Of a stretch of DNA of 64,000 nucleotides, positions 32,571 to 40,315 are shown piece by piece. The stretch comes from Dorea_D hominis (GTDB taxonomy: Bacteria > Bacillota > Clostridia > Lachnospirales > Lachnospiraceae): contig NZ_JACOOY010000007.1 in NCBI RefSeq assembly GCF_014287705.1, positions 1-64,000 on the forward strand, in the 5' to 3' direction. The position numbers and the translations under genes were made by a program. The notes below the pieces were generated by a model. That model did not search any database and was not told the origin of the DNA. It saw only the letters and a list, made by a program, of their open reading frames with translations. The first letter of the stretch is position 1, and every line of letters begins with the position of its first letter.

Positions 32571-34463
32571 ATGCCGTTGGATGATTATAAACAGGCAAGA
32601 AAACTTGCGCAGCGTCAGTCCAGACGGGCGAGCGCAAAGGGAGAATCACCATATCCGATCGTACTGGATGAAATTCTAGAAGGGGAGGAAACTGCAGGAA
32701 ATCAATATCTTGGAATGATGGAAATTCCATTATCTTTGGTTGTAGGAACAAAAGAAGCCGCAAGGAGCAATGCGTTCAGTCCGGATTTTCTTCCCCTATT
32801 AGATGAGACATCGGAATTTGCAGCAAAGTGGATCAATCTTTTCCAGTCTCAGATGGAAGAAGGATTGAGAGATCCGGTGACCGTATATGAATACAGAAAC
32901 AGATTCTACGTACAGGAAGGTAATAAAAGAGTCAGCATTATGAAATATTTGAAAATGCCGACTATATTGGCAAATGTTACAAGAATTCTTCCGGTACAAG
33001 ATAATAAAAAAGAGAATGTAGTATATTATGAATTCGTAGAGTTTTATAAAAGAACCGGTCTGAATATGATCATATTTCCGGAACCGGGAGATTATGAAAG
33101 TCTGCTGCAGGCAATGGGAAAAGACTGGAACAGCAAGTGGAAAGAGAAAGAAATCCGAAGACTGTCAAGTGTATATATCCATTTTCAAATCATGTATGAA
33201 TCTATGGCCGGAGATTTTGTGCCGGAACATATAGGGACTGCTTTTTTGCGGTGCCTTGATATTTTTCCATATGAAGAATTGAAAGAAAAAACGTCTGTGG
33301 AAATCCGTGAAAAACTGGAAACAATCCGTGAAGAAATTGAACCGGAAGCGCTAAAAACAGAGGTGGAGCGCGTGATGGAGCCGGAGGCGGAAAAGATCCC
33401 GATTTTGACAAGGTTTCTGACACCGGCGAAAAGAGTGATGAAAGTTGCTTTTATTTATGAAGGAAGTGCAAATTCCAGTGAATGGAACTATGCGCATGAA
33501 CTAGGGAGACAACAGCTGGAGGATTCATTTCGTGGAAGAGTAATTACCAGTGTGTATGAGAATATCCAGTCGCAGACAGCAAGAAGTGAAGTGCTTGAGG
33601 CGGCGATCGAGGATGGAAATACGGTGATTTTTACTACAGCCGCAACGTTGATGCAGGCATCGGTGCAGGTCGCTTTGCAACATCCGGACATTTATATTTT
33701 TAATTGTTCTTTGAATTTCCCATACAAATCTGTAAGAACATATCTGACAAGAAATTATGAAATTAAATTTTTACTGGGACTTATAGCGGGAGCAGCGGCA
33801 GATAGAGACAGCGTGATCGGCTATGAAGAGGATTATCCGATGTATGGAACTATTGCGAATGTCAATGCATTTTCAATCGGTGTTCGGATGATGCAGCCGG
33901 GAGCCCAGGTAAAACTAATCTGGACAGGAGTAAAAAACTCCAGATCTGAAGAAGAAAAGAAGGATTTGAAGATTATTTCAGCAAAAGAAATGATTAGCAA
34001 AAAAGGAACGGAAAGTCCATACGGATTATATTTTCAAGATAAAGGAGAAATCACAAGAATCGCGACCAGTATTGTAAACTGGGGGAATTTTTATGAACGG
34101 ATCATGCAGTATATTCTGGAGGGATCATGGAAACCGCTTGCATATGGTGATAAAAAGACATTGAACTACTGGTGGGGATTATCTGCAGGAGTGATAGAAT
34201 TAATCTGTTCTGAAAGAGTTCCGGGCGGAGTAAAACGTATGGCAGAGAGCTTTGCCCAGTTTATTGCAGACGGAAGCTTTCATCCATTTGAAGGAGAATT
34301 ATGTGATCAAAATGGGGAAATTCATGGAACTGCCGGAGAAATATTAGATGTTGAAGAATTGGTTACGATGGATTGGCTCTATGAGAACGTAATAGGAAGC
34401 ATACCGGAACGGTCAGAATTAGAGGAAGGAGTAGGAGAACTTCTGAAATTGCAGGGGTTGTAG
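32571..34463 (+). CDS. Cytoplasmic ParB-like / BMP-like fusion protein
   Basis: A 630-residue protein with no signal peptide or membrane segment. The N-terminal ~130 residues look like a ParB/sulfiredoxin-type fold: substrate-like loop VGTKEAARSNAFSPDF, then DPVTVYEYRNRFYVQEGNKR with the EGNKR motif near residue 119. A helical linker region follows, and from about residue 300 (KVAFIYEGSANSSEWNYAHE) a basic membrane protein (BMP/PnrA/Med) type ligand-binding domain extends to the end. BMP proteins usually are surface lipoproteins binding nucleosides; a cytosolic one fused to a ParB-like domain suggests an intracellular sensor or enzyme. GGAGGGC at 32557-32563 supports ATG 32571. Confidence 0.75.
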   Translation: MPLDDYKQARKLAQRQSRRASAKGESPYPIVLDEILEGEETAGNQYLGMMEIPLSLVVGTKEAARSNAFSPDFLPLLDETSEFAAKWINLFQSQMEEGLRDPVTVYEYRNRFYVQEGNKRVSIMKYLKMPTILANVTRILPVQDNKKENVVYYEFVEFYKRTGLNMIIFPEPGDYESLLQAMGKDWNSKWKEKEIRRLSSVYIHFQIMYESMAGDFVPEHIGTAFLRCLDIFPYEELKEKTSVEIREKLETIREEIEPEALKTEVERVMEPEAEKIPILTRFLTPAKRVMKVAFIYEGSANSSEWNYAHELGRQQLEDSFRGRVITSVYENIQSQTARSEVLEAAIEDGNTVIFTTAATLMQASVQVALQHPDIYIFNCSLNFPYKSVRTYLTRNYEIKFLLGLIAGAAADRDSVIGYEEDYPMYGTIANVNAFSIGVRMMQPGAQVKLIWTGVKNSRSEEEKKDLKIISAKEMISKKGTESPYGLYFQDKGEITRIATSIVNWGNFYERIMQYILEGSWKPLAYGDKKTLNYWWGLSAGVIELICSERVPGGVKRMAESFAQFIADGSFHPFEGELCDQNGEIHGTAGEILDVEELVTMDWLYENVIGSIPERSELEEGVGELLKLQGL

Positions 34464-34471
34464 AAAAACGT

Positions 34472-35065
34472 ATGAAAATACTCGTAATAGCAGATGAAGA
34501 ATCCAGAAGTCTCTGGGATTATTATACGCCGGATAAATTAAAGGATATTGATCTTATACTGTCCTGCGGGGACTTGAAACCAGAATATCTTAGCTTTTTA
34601 GTGACAATGGCCCATTGCCCATTATTATATATTTATGGAAATCATGATGGGATATATGAAAGAAAAGAACCAGAAGGCTGTATTTGTATTGAAAACCAGA
34701 TTTATGAATATAAAGGGATAAGGATTCTGGGACTTGGCGGATCTTGTTGGTACAATGGCGGATCCCATCAATACACACAGAAAGAAATGAAGCGCAGAGT
34801 GCAGAAAATGTGGTTGAAAATGAGACAGAAAAAAGGATTTGATATTCTGTTGACTCACGCACCGACGAAAGGGATCAATGATGAAGAATCAGCCGCACAT
34901 CAGGGATTTGAAGTATTTAAGGAGCTTTTGGAAAAATATTCGCCGAAATACCATCTTCACGGACATGTGCATCTAAATTATGGAAGAAAACCAAGAGTTA
35001 CGAAATATAAGAATACGGTTATTATTAACGGATATGAGTCCTATATATTTACTTACGAAGAATAA
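34472..35065 (+). CDS. Calcineurin-like metallophosphoesterase
   Basis: A 197-residue phosphoesterase. Metal motifs are SCGDLK, YGNHDG, LTHAPTKG and the final HGHVHLNYG. The first motif, normally D-x-H, reads IADEES, so the histidine ligand is missing; this variant occurs in small one-domain phosphoesterases but may change metal binding. It starts eight bases after the ParB/BMP fusion gene and is clearly co-transcribed. Substrate unknown. Confidence 0.85.
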   Translation: MKILVIADEESRSLWDYYTPDKLKDIDLILSCGDLKPEYLSFLVTMAHCPLLYIYGNHDGIYERKEPEGCICIENQIYEYKGIRILGLGGSCWYNGGSHQYTQKEMKRRVQKMWLKMRQKKGFDILLTHAPTKGINDEESAAHQGFEVFKELLEKYSPKYHLHGHVHLNYGRKPRVTKYKNTVIINGYESYIFTYEE

Positions 35066-35130
35066 TTTGGCTGAAAAAAAGTAATATCTGGCAGATTTTC
35101 TGTTGAATGATCAGTGGCAAGTGAGAACGA

Positions 35131-35168
35131 AAATGAAAATATTCAAAATTAGCACTCACCTCTTGATA
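35131..35168 (+). promoter_or_regulatory. CIRCE half-site and shared A/T element
   Basis: AAATGAAAATATTCAAAA (35131-35148) is identical to 51992-52009 before the yitT promoter. It is followed by TTAGCACTC (35149-35157), the left arm of CIRCE, then ACCTCTTGATA, similar to the clpB promoter. The right arm GAGTGCTAA only appears at 35322-35330. No well-spaced -10 follows. The 35066-35334 gap has no gene. Confidence 0.4.
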
Positions 35169-35334
35169 ATGGAAGTCGATTTTTGTCCTGTCTTGTGTAT
35201 CCTAGAAGTGCCTGTTTTACAGGCTTTCCGGGGCATCAGTCATTTTGTCTGGTATTGTAAAGCAGTGTCAGATTTGTCGTAAATGTCGTAAATTTGTGGT
35301 CAAAAAATGATGAGAAATGGAGAGTGCTAATAAA

Positions 35335-35682
35335 ATGGAATTAACGTATACAAATGTAAATGGATATCTGATCCCGAATCTCACCTATAAATCCGGTGAG
35401 CAGATGGAGCAACTTGGCAAGTATGGTTTTCTTCGCAGAGATTATCTGAAAAACTATCGAAATTCAACCTATCAGGTGATGCTTTTACAGGATACCATTG
35501 GAGAGCATCTTCTGGAAGTGGACAAGGCAGCCAGAGAACGGGAAGAGGTAATACTGAAACAGTTAGAAGAAAAAGAACCATTGCCGGATAAAGAGAAAGA
35601 TCAGATTGCCTGGGTAAGAGCTGCTAATCAACACAAAGCAATTGCAGAAGAGATTATTCTCAAGGAATTGATTTATGTTTAA
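35335..35682 (+). CDS. TnpV family transposon-encoded protein
   Basis: A 115-residue protein of the TnpV type, starting MELTYTNVNGYLIPNLTY, followed by a Tyr/Arg-rich segment and a charged helix. TnpV genes travel with integrative conjugative and Tn-like elements in clostridia; the function is not known. An earlier in-frame ATG at 35317 exists, but GGAGAG at 35319-35324 fits ATG 35335. No transposase or integrase is adjacent, so this is probably a stranded element gene. Confidence 0.8.
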   Translation: MELTYTNVNGYLIPNLTYKSGEQMEQLGKYGFLRRDYLKNYRNSTYQVMLLQDTIGEHLLEVDKAAREREEVILKQLEEKEPLPDKEKDQIAWVRAANQHKAIAEEIILKELIYV

Positions 35683-35691
35683 ATGAAGGTG

Positions 35692-35716
35692 ATGAGGTCG
35701 TGGATTGCGACCTCAT
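35692..35716 (+). terminator. Hairpin after tnpV
   Basis: ATGAGGTCG (35692-35700) and CGACCTCAT (35708-35716) form a perfect 9-bp stem; the following TATTGT is a weak T tract. Confidence 0.5.
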
Positions 35717-35813
35717 TATTGTATGAAAAATAGCAGTAGGCAGAATGAGAAAAATAGGGTAAAATGGGAACATGGATTTTGGGAACTCATAAGAAATGAT
35801 TGTTCGGTAAAGT

Positions 35814-35844
35814 AACTTGAAATGCCAGTTTGGCATTTCAAGTT
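35814..35844. repeat. 14-bp palindrome upstream of the ORF6N gene
   Basis: AACTTGAAATGCCA (35814-35827) and TGGCATTTCAAGTT (35831-35844) are perfectly complementary with a GTT spacer. The left arm recurs exactly inside the following gene at 36094-36107, where it encodes part of NLKCQFGTS. It may be an operator for the ORF6N protein or a duplicated gene fragment. Confidence 0.65.
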
Positions 35845-35858
35845 ATAGAGGAGATGGA

Positions 35859-36815
35859 ATGGCGGATCAGAAAGTAAGAGAAATGGAACCAGTGGAAACA
35901 CAAATAGTTGAAATCATGCCACCGGACGTTGAAAATCTGATTTATGTAGTAAGAAACAAACAAGTCATGGTGGATAGTGATCTGGCAATGCTTTATCAGG
36001 TAGAAACGGGAGCGTTAAACAGAGCCGTTAAAAGAAATATTGCCAGATTTCCAGAAGATTTTCGATTTCAGCTTACAAAAGATGAATATGAAAACTTGAA
36101 ATGCCAATTTGGCACCTCAAATGGCAGTGGAACAGAAAATGGTTATGGTGGCAGACGTACATTACCGTATGTATTTACAGAGCAGGGAATATCCATGCTT
36201 GCAAGTGTATTGCATAGTGAGGTGGCAATTAATGTAAGTATAGGTATTATGCGTGCATTTGTAGAAATGCGACGGTTTATAGCCAACAATGCACTTTTGT
36301 TTGAAAGGATTAGTAACGTTGAGCTAAAACAACTGGAATATCAGAAAAAGACAGATGAAAAACTGGAGCAGATTTTTGAGTACATATCAGATCATGAGGA
36401 GTCTAATCAAAAGATATTTTTTGATGGTCAGATATATGATGCATTCAGCTTATTGATAGGACTGATTCAGAAAGCAGAAATGGAAATTGTTCTGGTAGAT
36501 GGCTATGTGGATGTAGGAACATTAAATATGTTGTCCAAAAAGAAAGAAAATGTGGCGGTGACAGTTTATACACAGCAACGGACAAAATTATCTCAAACAG
36601 ATGTAGATAACTTTAATGCACAGTATCCTAAACTGGATGTGAAGTACACAAGAGCATTTCATGATCGTTTTTTAATTCTTGATAAAACGAAAGCATATCA
36701 TGTGGGTGCGTCTTTGAAGGATGCAGGTAAAAAATGTTTTGGAATTAATCTGATTGAAGATGCAGGTATTGTAAGAGATATTTTACAGAGATTGGAATTG
36801 GAAACAGAAGAATAG
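35859..36815 (+). CDS. ORF6N domain protein with PLD-like C-terminal region
   Basis: A 318-residue protein. The N-terminal ~110 residues are an ORF6N (phage/plasmid antirepressor-type DNA-binding) domain: VMVDSDLAMLYQVETGALNRAVKRN then GGRRTLPYVFTEQGISMLASVL. A coiled segment (KQLEYQKKTDEKLEQIFEYI) joins it to a C-terminal domain with VDGYVDVGTLNML and HDRFLILD, resembling the HKD-type tails seen in such proteins. GAGGAGATGG at 35848-35857 supports ATG 35859. Typical of mobile elements and islands; the exact role is unknown. Confidence 0.82.
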   Translation: MADQKVREMEPVETQIVEIMPPDVENLIYVVRNKQVMVDSDLAMLYQVETGALNRAVKRNIARFPEDFRFQLTKDEYENLKCQFGTSNGSGTENGYGGRRTLPYVFTEQGISMLASVLHSEVAINVSIGIMRAFVEMRRFIANNALLFERISNVELKQLEYQKKTDEKLEQIFEYISDHEESNQKIFFDGQIYDAFSLLIGLIQKAEMEIVLVDGYVDVGTLNMLSKKKENVAVTVYTQQRTKLSQTDVDNFNAQYPKLDVKYTRAFHDRFLILDKTKAYHVGASLKDAGKKCFGINLIEDAGIVRDILQRLELETEE

Positions 36816-36832
36816 AAAAGTAAGTTATGCAG

Positions 36833-36870
36833 AAAGGCGTGAGTCATAAGAATATGGCTTGCGTCTTTTT
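36833..36870 (+). terminator. Terminator after the ORF6N gene
   Basis: AAAGGCGTGAG and CTTGCGTCTTT pair over 11 positions (including G-U pairs) and run into a T tract, ahead of the HTH gene. Confidence 0.55.
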
Positions 36871-36898
36871 CTTTTGAACTGAAAAGGAGGATGGGAGC

Positions 36899-37213
36899 AT
36901 GGCACAGATTTTTCGTGTAGAGAGAACTAAGAATTTTACGGTAATGAGTAATCACCATTTCAAGAATAAGAATCTGACATTGAAAGCGAAAGGTCTATTA
37001 TCGTTGATGTTAAGTTTGCCAGATGACTGGAATTACAATATGCAAGGACTGGCAACATTGAGCAGAGATGGGATTGATTCTGTTCGTTCTGCAATTAAGG
37101 AATTAGAGCATCATGGATATGTGGAACGTCATAGATTGCGTAATGAGTATGGCTTTTATGGCGATACCGAATATATTATCCGGGAAGTTCCATTAGGAGA
37201 AGAAAATGATTAA
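36899..37213 (+). CDS. Truncated replication-initiator-type helix-turn-helix protein
   Basis: A 104-residue frame starting MAQIFRVERTKNFTVMSN, the usual N-terminus of plasmid/ICE replication or DnaD-like HTH proteins in clostridia. A winged helix covers about 28-90 (LTLKAKGLLSLMLSLP and MQGLATLSRDGIDSVRSAI). Full-length relatives continue for 150 or more residues; here the frame ends right after the domain and the following DNA has no continuation that I can find, so the gene is probably truncated. AAAGGAGG at 36882-36889 precedes the ATG. Confidence 0.7.
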   Translation: MAQIFRVERTKNFTVMSNHHFKNKNLTLKAKGLLSLMLSLPDDWNYNMQGLATLSRDGIDSVRSAIKELEHHGYVERHRLRNEYGFYGDTEYIIREVPLGEEND

Positions 37214-37479
37214 GTGGAGAAGAGAAGTGCTTAAGGGTGGATTGAACAAGCAAGGTGAAGAAAAGAATAGAGTGCCGGATACGGCACATGATTGTCCGAT
37301 ACTTCGCATCGGAGTGATGCACGAACAGCCTGTTTCAGAAAGAGAAAATCTATCGAAAGGGAAGCTTTTCTATTTCTTCCACAGTCAGTTCCTGCACCAC
37401 AAAACCACCGTCATCTCCATTTAGGGTTGATAATGCAGTGTGGAAATGCTGCTTGGCTGGTATCGGTTTAGTAGTGGGA

Positions 37480-37751
37480 AGATGACAGGCAAGTTTCGCA
37501 AAGTGGCAAGCCACTCTGCACCGGAGCCAGCCTTTGGGCTGTTCCTAAACTTGCCAGAGGGCTCCGCCCCTTGGAACCCCGGCACATCAATGGCGTAAGT
37601 ATCCCTGCGAAATGTCCACCGGACATTCCTACGGAACACTTACTGATTGACTAGGACTTGTCTCCGCTGTCGCTCCGGTCGGTGCAAAGCTGACGTCCAC
37701 TGGACGTCATGCACCCTGCACCTGTATAAGAGAGCGTTGCACTCTCTTATA
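37480..37751. repeat. Cluster of nested inverted repeats in a G+C-rich mobile-element remnant
   Basis: The 37214-37830 gap has no convincing gene but carries several strong stems: GGCAAGTTT/AAACTTGCC (37488-37496 with 37547-37555) enclosing AGTGGC/GCCACT; GTAAGT/ACTTAC enclosing AATGTCC/GGACATT (37611-37627); GGTGCA plus TGACGTCCA/TGGACGTCA plus TGCACC (37681-37715); and TATAAGAGAG/CTCTCTTATA (37725-37751). The base composition is richer in G+C than its surroundings. Such arrays are found around transfer or replication origins of integrative elements, and a MobC-like start follows at 37831. Confidence 0.6.
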
Positions 37752-37830
37752 TATCCCCTGCTAATCTACCAGCGGAAAGGTTATGAATGATTTATAAAAA
37801 AGATAGAGTGGAGAAAGGAGACAAAGATTT

Positions 37831-38048
37831 ATGCGAAAACGAAATTATACAGTAACAATACGAATGAATAAAGCAGAATTTGTGACCAGATCGAAGGAAA
37901 AGAAAATGGTACGTATATTTTACTTTCCAAATTTGAGGATGATGTTGTGTTCGAGTATCACATCACCATTCAGGATGAAGATTTTAATCTTGGAATTTTA
38001 ACGATGAAAACACCGGAAGGAACATTTGAAGCAGATTTTGACGCATAA
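37831..38048 (+). pseudogene. Chimeric remnant: MobC-like start joined out of frame to another gene's tail
   Basis: The ATG at 37831 (AAAGGAG site at 37815-37821) opens MRKRNYTVTIRMNKAEF, a start typical of MobC relaxosome accessory proteins, but the frame turns into low-quality sequence and stops near 38001. A second frame from 37896 reads through to the TAA at 38048 and ends GTFEADFDA, which looks like the genuine C-terminus of a different protein. The join indicates a deletion between two mobile-element genes. Confidence 0.55.
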
Positions 38049-38062
38049 AAAGAGGTGGTTTT

Positions 38063-38953
38063 TTGAGTAAGATGAAAAAAAGAAACACGAACAGGAGAAG
38101 CAAGCCAAAGAAGAAAAGTTTTTGCGTCGCAGATTGGATAAGGGAAGGCAGAGTTGCATTTCTTGATTCCGAGTTTGTAACTTCACAGCAAAAGGGTGGT
38201 CCACCGTCAAAGTTAGTGTCAGTTGGTCTTGTAATCTGCCAGAAAAATTTTGAAGAAGTAGAACGGTTTCATTCTTACATATTTAATGATGAACCGCTTC
38301 ATGATAAATTCCGGGAACTGACCAATATTACAGAAGAGATGCTGCTTCGAGCCCCTTCTTATGAGCAGGTGATGAGGGAAATTGCAAAAAAATTACGCGA
38401 GTGGAATGTAAAGAAGATTTTTGTGTGGGGACCGGATCAAATGGTCATCGCGCAAGATTTAAAATACTATCGCACAGATGTTTCGAAACATACGAGGAAG
38501 GCAGTGAATATGATGCTTCCACTGATGATGGATATTGAAGAAATCTATTCGAAAAAGCTGAAAATGCGAAGTATAGGAATCGCAAACCTGAAGCTGCTAT
38601 GTGGTTTGAAACCATCTGTCAGCCATGATGCACTAGAAGATGCTGTGGATCTTAAAAATATAATCGCATATATGGATATACATGGATGTCCAGAGCGCGC
38701 GGCGAATGTACTGAGACAATACATGAAAGAAAAGGAAATTTACTACAGATACCGCAGGTTCCATGAAAAATGGGAAGGAATTTCCGATGAAGTTTTAATA
38801 AAGTGCAATGCCTTGATGCAGGAACTGGAAAATGTAGAAAGTATGGAGGCAAGAGCATTGAAAGATGACCTTCACGTGATCGCGATAGGAGAAGATGCAG
38901 CCTTTGAAGAGCTGGAAGTTTTCTTTGAAAAAGCAAATAGAAAAAAAATATAA
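38063..38953 (+). CDS. DEDDh-type 3'-5' exonuclease family protein
   Basis: About 296 residues. After a Lys/Arg-rich N-terminal tail the exonuclease domain opens with AFLDSEF (Asp35, Glu37), and the later metal and base residues are in WGPDQMV and SHDALEDAVD, giving the DEDDh set. The region LKMRSIGIANLKLLCG is typical of the substrate-side helix. A C-terminal helical extension of ~90 residues follows. The start may be TTG 38063 (four bases after AGAGGTGG) or ATG 38072. It could act on DNA or RNA ends; whether it belongs to the mobile patch or the native locus is unclear. Confidence 0.8.
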   Translation: MSKMKKRNTNRRSKPKKKSFCVADWIREGRVAFLDSEFVTSQQKGGPPSKLVSVGLVICQKNFEEVERFHSYIFNDEPLHDKFRELTNITEEMLLRAPSYEQVMREIAKKLREWNVKKIFVWGPDQMVIAQDLKYYRTDVSKHTRKAVNMMLPLMMDIEEIYSKKLKMRSIGIANLKLLCGLKPSVSHDALEDAVDLKNIIAYMDIHGCPERAANVLRQYMKEKEIYYRYRRFHEKWEGISDEVLIKCNALMQELENVESMEARALKDDLHVIAIGEDAAFEELEVFFEKANRKKI

Positions 38954-39058
38954 GTGAACGCAGTTATATGGAATTTCAATTAGAAAAAAAAGCATATTGG
39001 TGCTACTATGATAGTAGGATAAAGTCATTAATATTTGGGAGATATATTAATGAGTTTA

Positions 39059-39090
39059 TTTTGCGCAAAAACAGATTTAACGCGCAAAAA
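39059..39090. promoter_or_regulatory. Possible operator before the DUF3798 gene
   Basis: TTTTGCGCAAAA (39059-39070) is a perfect 12-bp palindrome, and its right half GCGCAAAAA (39063-39071) repeats at 39082-39090, 19 bases on, about two helix turns. It sits 28 bases before the ATG. Confidence 0.4.
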
Positions 39091-39117
39091 ATTGGGGAAA
39101 AGAGGAAAAAGACGAAA

Positions 39118-40248
39118 ATGAAAAAGATGAAAAGACTGGTTGCAGTTCTGATGATTTGCGTGATGATGTTTTCAGTAGCAGCATGTGGCAAACAAGGAAC
39201 AGCAAAAAAGGAAGACAAGAAAATTGATGGAAAAGTATGTGTGTTGACACCGACACTTTCCTGGAGTGAAGATCAGTACAGATCCGGTGAGAAGATGGCA
39301 GAGAAGTATCCGGGCGTTGTTGAGCATCTGACATTGCCAGATGACTTTGCAGCAGAGCAGGAGACGGGAATCACTCAGATCATGAATGTTGCAAAGGATC
39401 CATCTTTCAAAGCACTTGTTATCTGCTATGGTGATTCTGGTATTTTACCGGCAATCAAAATGGCAAAAAAAGAAAATCCGGACTTGAAAGTGATCACTGC
39501 ACCTGTATGGGATGATCCATATGAGATGGCGGATGTCATTGATTTATGTATCGATGCAAACTGGAACAAACGTGGGCAGGTAATTGCAAAAAAAGCGAAA
39601 AAGATGGGTGCTGAGAGAATTATCCACTATTCTTTCCCGACACATCTTAAGATGGAAGAAATTGCACAGAGAAGAGAGACGATGAAAAAGACAGCGAAGA
39701 AGCTTGGTATGGACTTCATCGATATAACAATGCCAGACCCATACGTAACATCTGACAGTGCAACAAATCAGTTCATCAAAGAAGATATTCCAAAAGAGAT
39801 CAAAAAATATGGAAAAGATACTTGTATCTTCAGTACATACTGTCCGACACAGGATTTCGTAATCGGGCTGGAATTAAAATACAAATATATCGTAGCTGAG
39901 CAGTGTTGCCCGACACCTACACAGGGATATCCGGCAGGTATGAACCTTAAAATTACAAAAGATATTGCAGGTGATTACGATGCAATCAACAAGATGATCA
40001 GCGATGTTGCAAAGAAGAATGGTGTTACAGGAAGACTGTCTACATGGCCAATTTCTATGGAAGCATTCCAGCCGGAATTTGCGACAGAAGTAGCAATCCA
40101 GGCCTTGAAAGGCGACATCAAATTAACAGATATTGATGCATTAAGAAAAATCGCAAAAGACGTAACAGGTGTATCAGTCGAAATGGAAAAACTTGATGGT
40201 AAATATGACAACTATCTCCTTTACATTATGGGTTCAATTTATTACTAA
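39118..40248 (+). CDS. DUF3798 family substrate-binding lipoprotein
   Basis: A 376-residue lipoprotein with a signal peptide ending SVAAC (Cys23). The mature part matches the DUF3798 family: WSEDQYRSGEKMAEKYP, then AVICYGD-like and STYCPTQDFVIGLELKYKY blocks in a two-lobed binding-protein layout. The frame is open to 38968, but the signal peptide and AGAGGA at 39100-39106 select ATG 39118. It is followed by an RbsA-like ATPase and two permeases, so it is the binding protein of that importer; the ligand is unknown. The many Cys residues in the mature chain (CIFSTYCP, EQCCPTP) are unusual for a Firmicutes surface protein. Confidence 0.85.
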   Translation: MKKMKRLVAVLMICVMMFSVAACGKQGTAKKEDKKIDGKVCVLTPTLSWSEDQYRSGEKMAEKYPGVVEHLTLPDDFAAEQETGITQIMNVAKDPSFKALVICYGDSGILPAIKMAKKENPDLKVITAPVWDDPYEMADVIDLCIDANWNKRGQVIAKKAKKMGAERIIHYSFPTHLKMEEIAQRRETMKKTAKKLGMDFIDITMPDPYVTSDSATNQFIKEDIPKEIKKYGKDTCIFSTYCPTQDFVIGLELKYKYIVAEQCCPTPTQGYPAGMNLKITKDIAGDYDAINKMISDVAKKNGVTGRLSTWPISMEAFQPEFATEVAIQALKGDIKLTDIDALRKIAKDVTGVSVEMEKLDGKYDNYLLYIMGSIYY

Positions 40249-40265
40249 AATATAATGAAAAAGAC

Positions 40266-40293
40266 TAGCTGTGACACAGTCGTGCCACAGCTA
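40266..40293 (+). terminator. Stem-loop between binding protein and ATPase genes
   Basis: TAGCTGTG (40266-40273) and CACAGCTA (40286-40293) form an 8-bp stem followed by TCTTTT. It probably reduces expression of the ATPase and permeases relative to the binding protein. Confidence 0.6.
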
Positions 40294-40315
40294 TCTTTTA
40301 TAAGTGGGAATGACG

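Noticed and set aside
37206..37424. Open frame of 72 codons after the truncated HTH gene
   Set aside because: No ribosome site of good quality, no known motif, and it lies in decayed mobile DNA.
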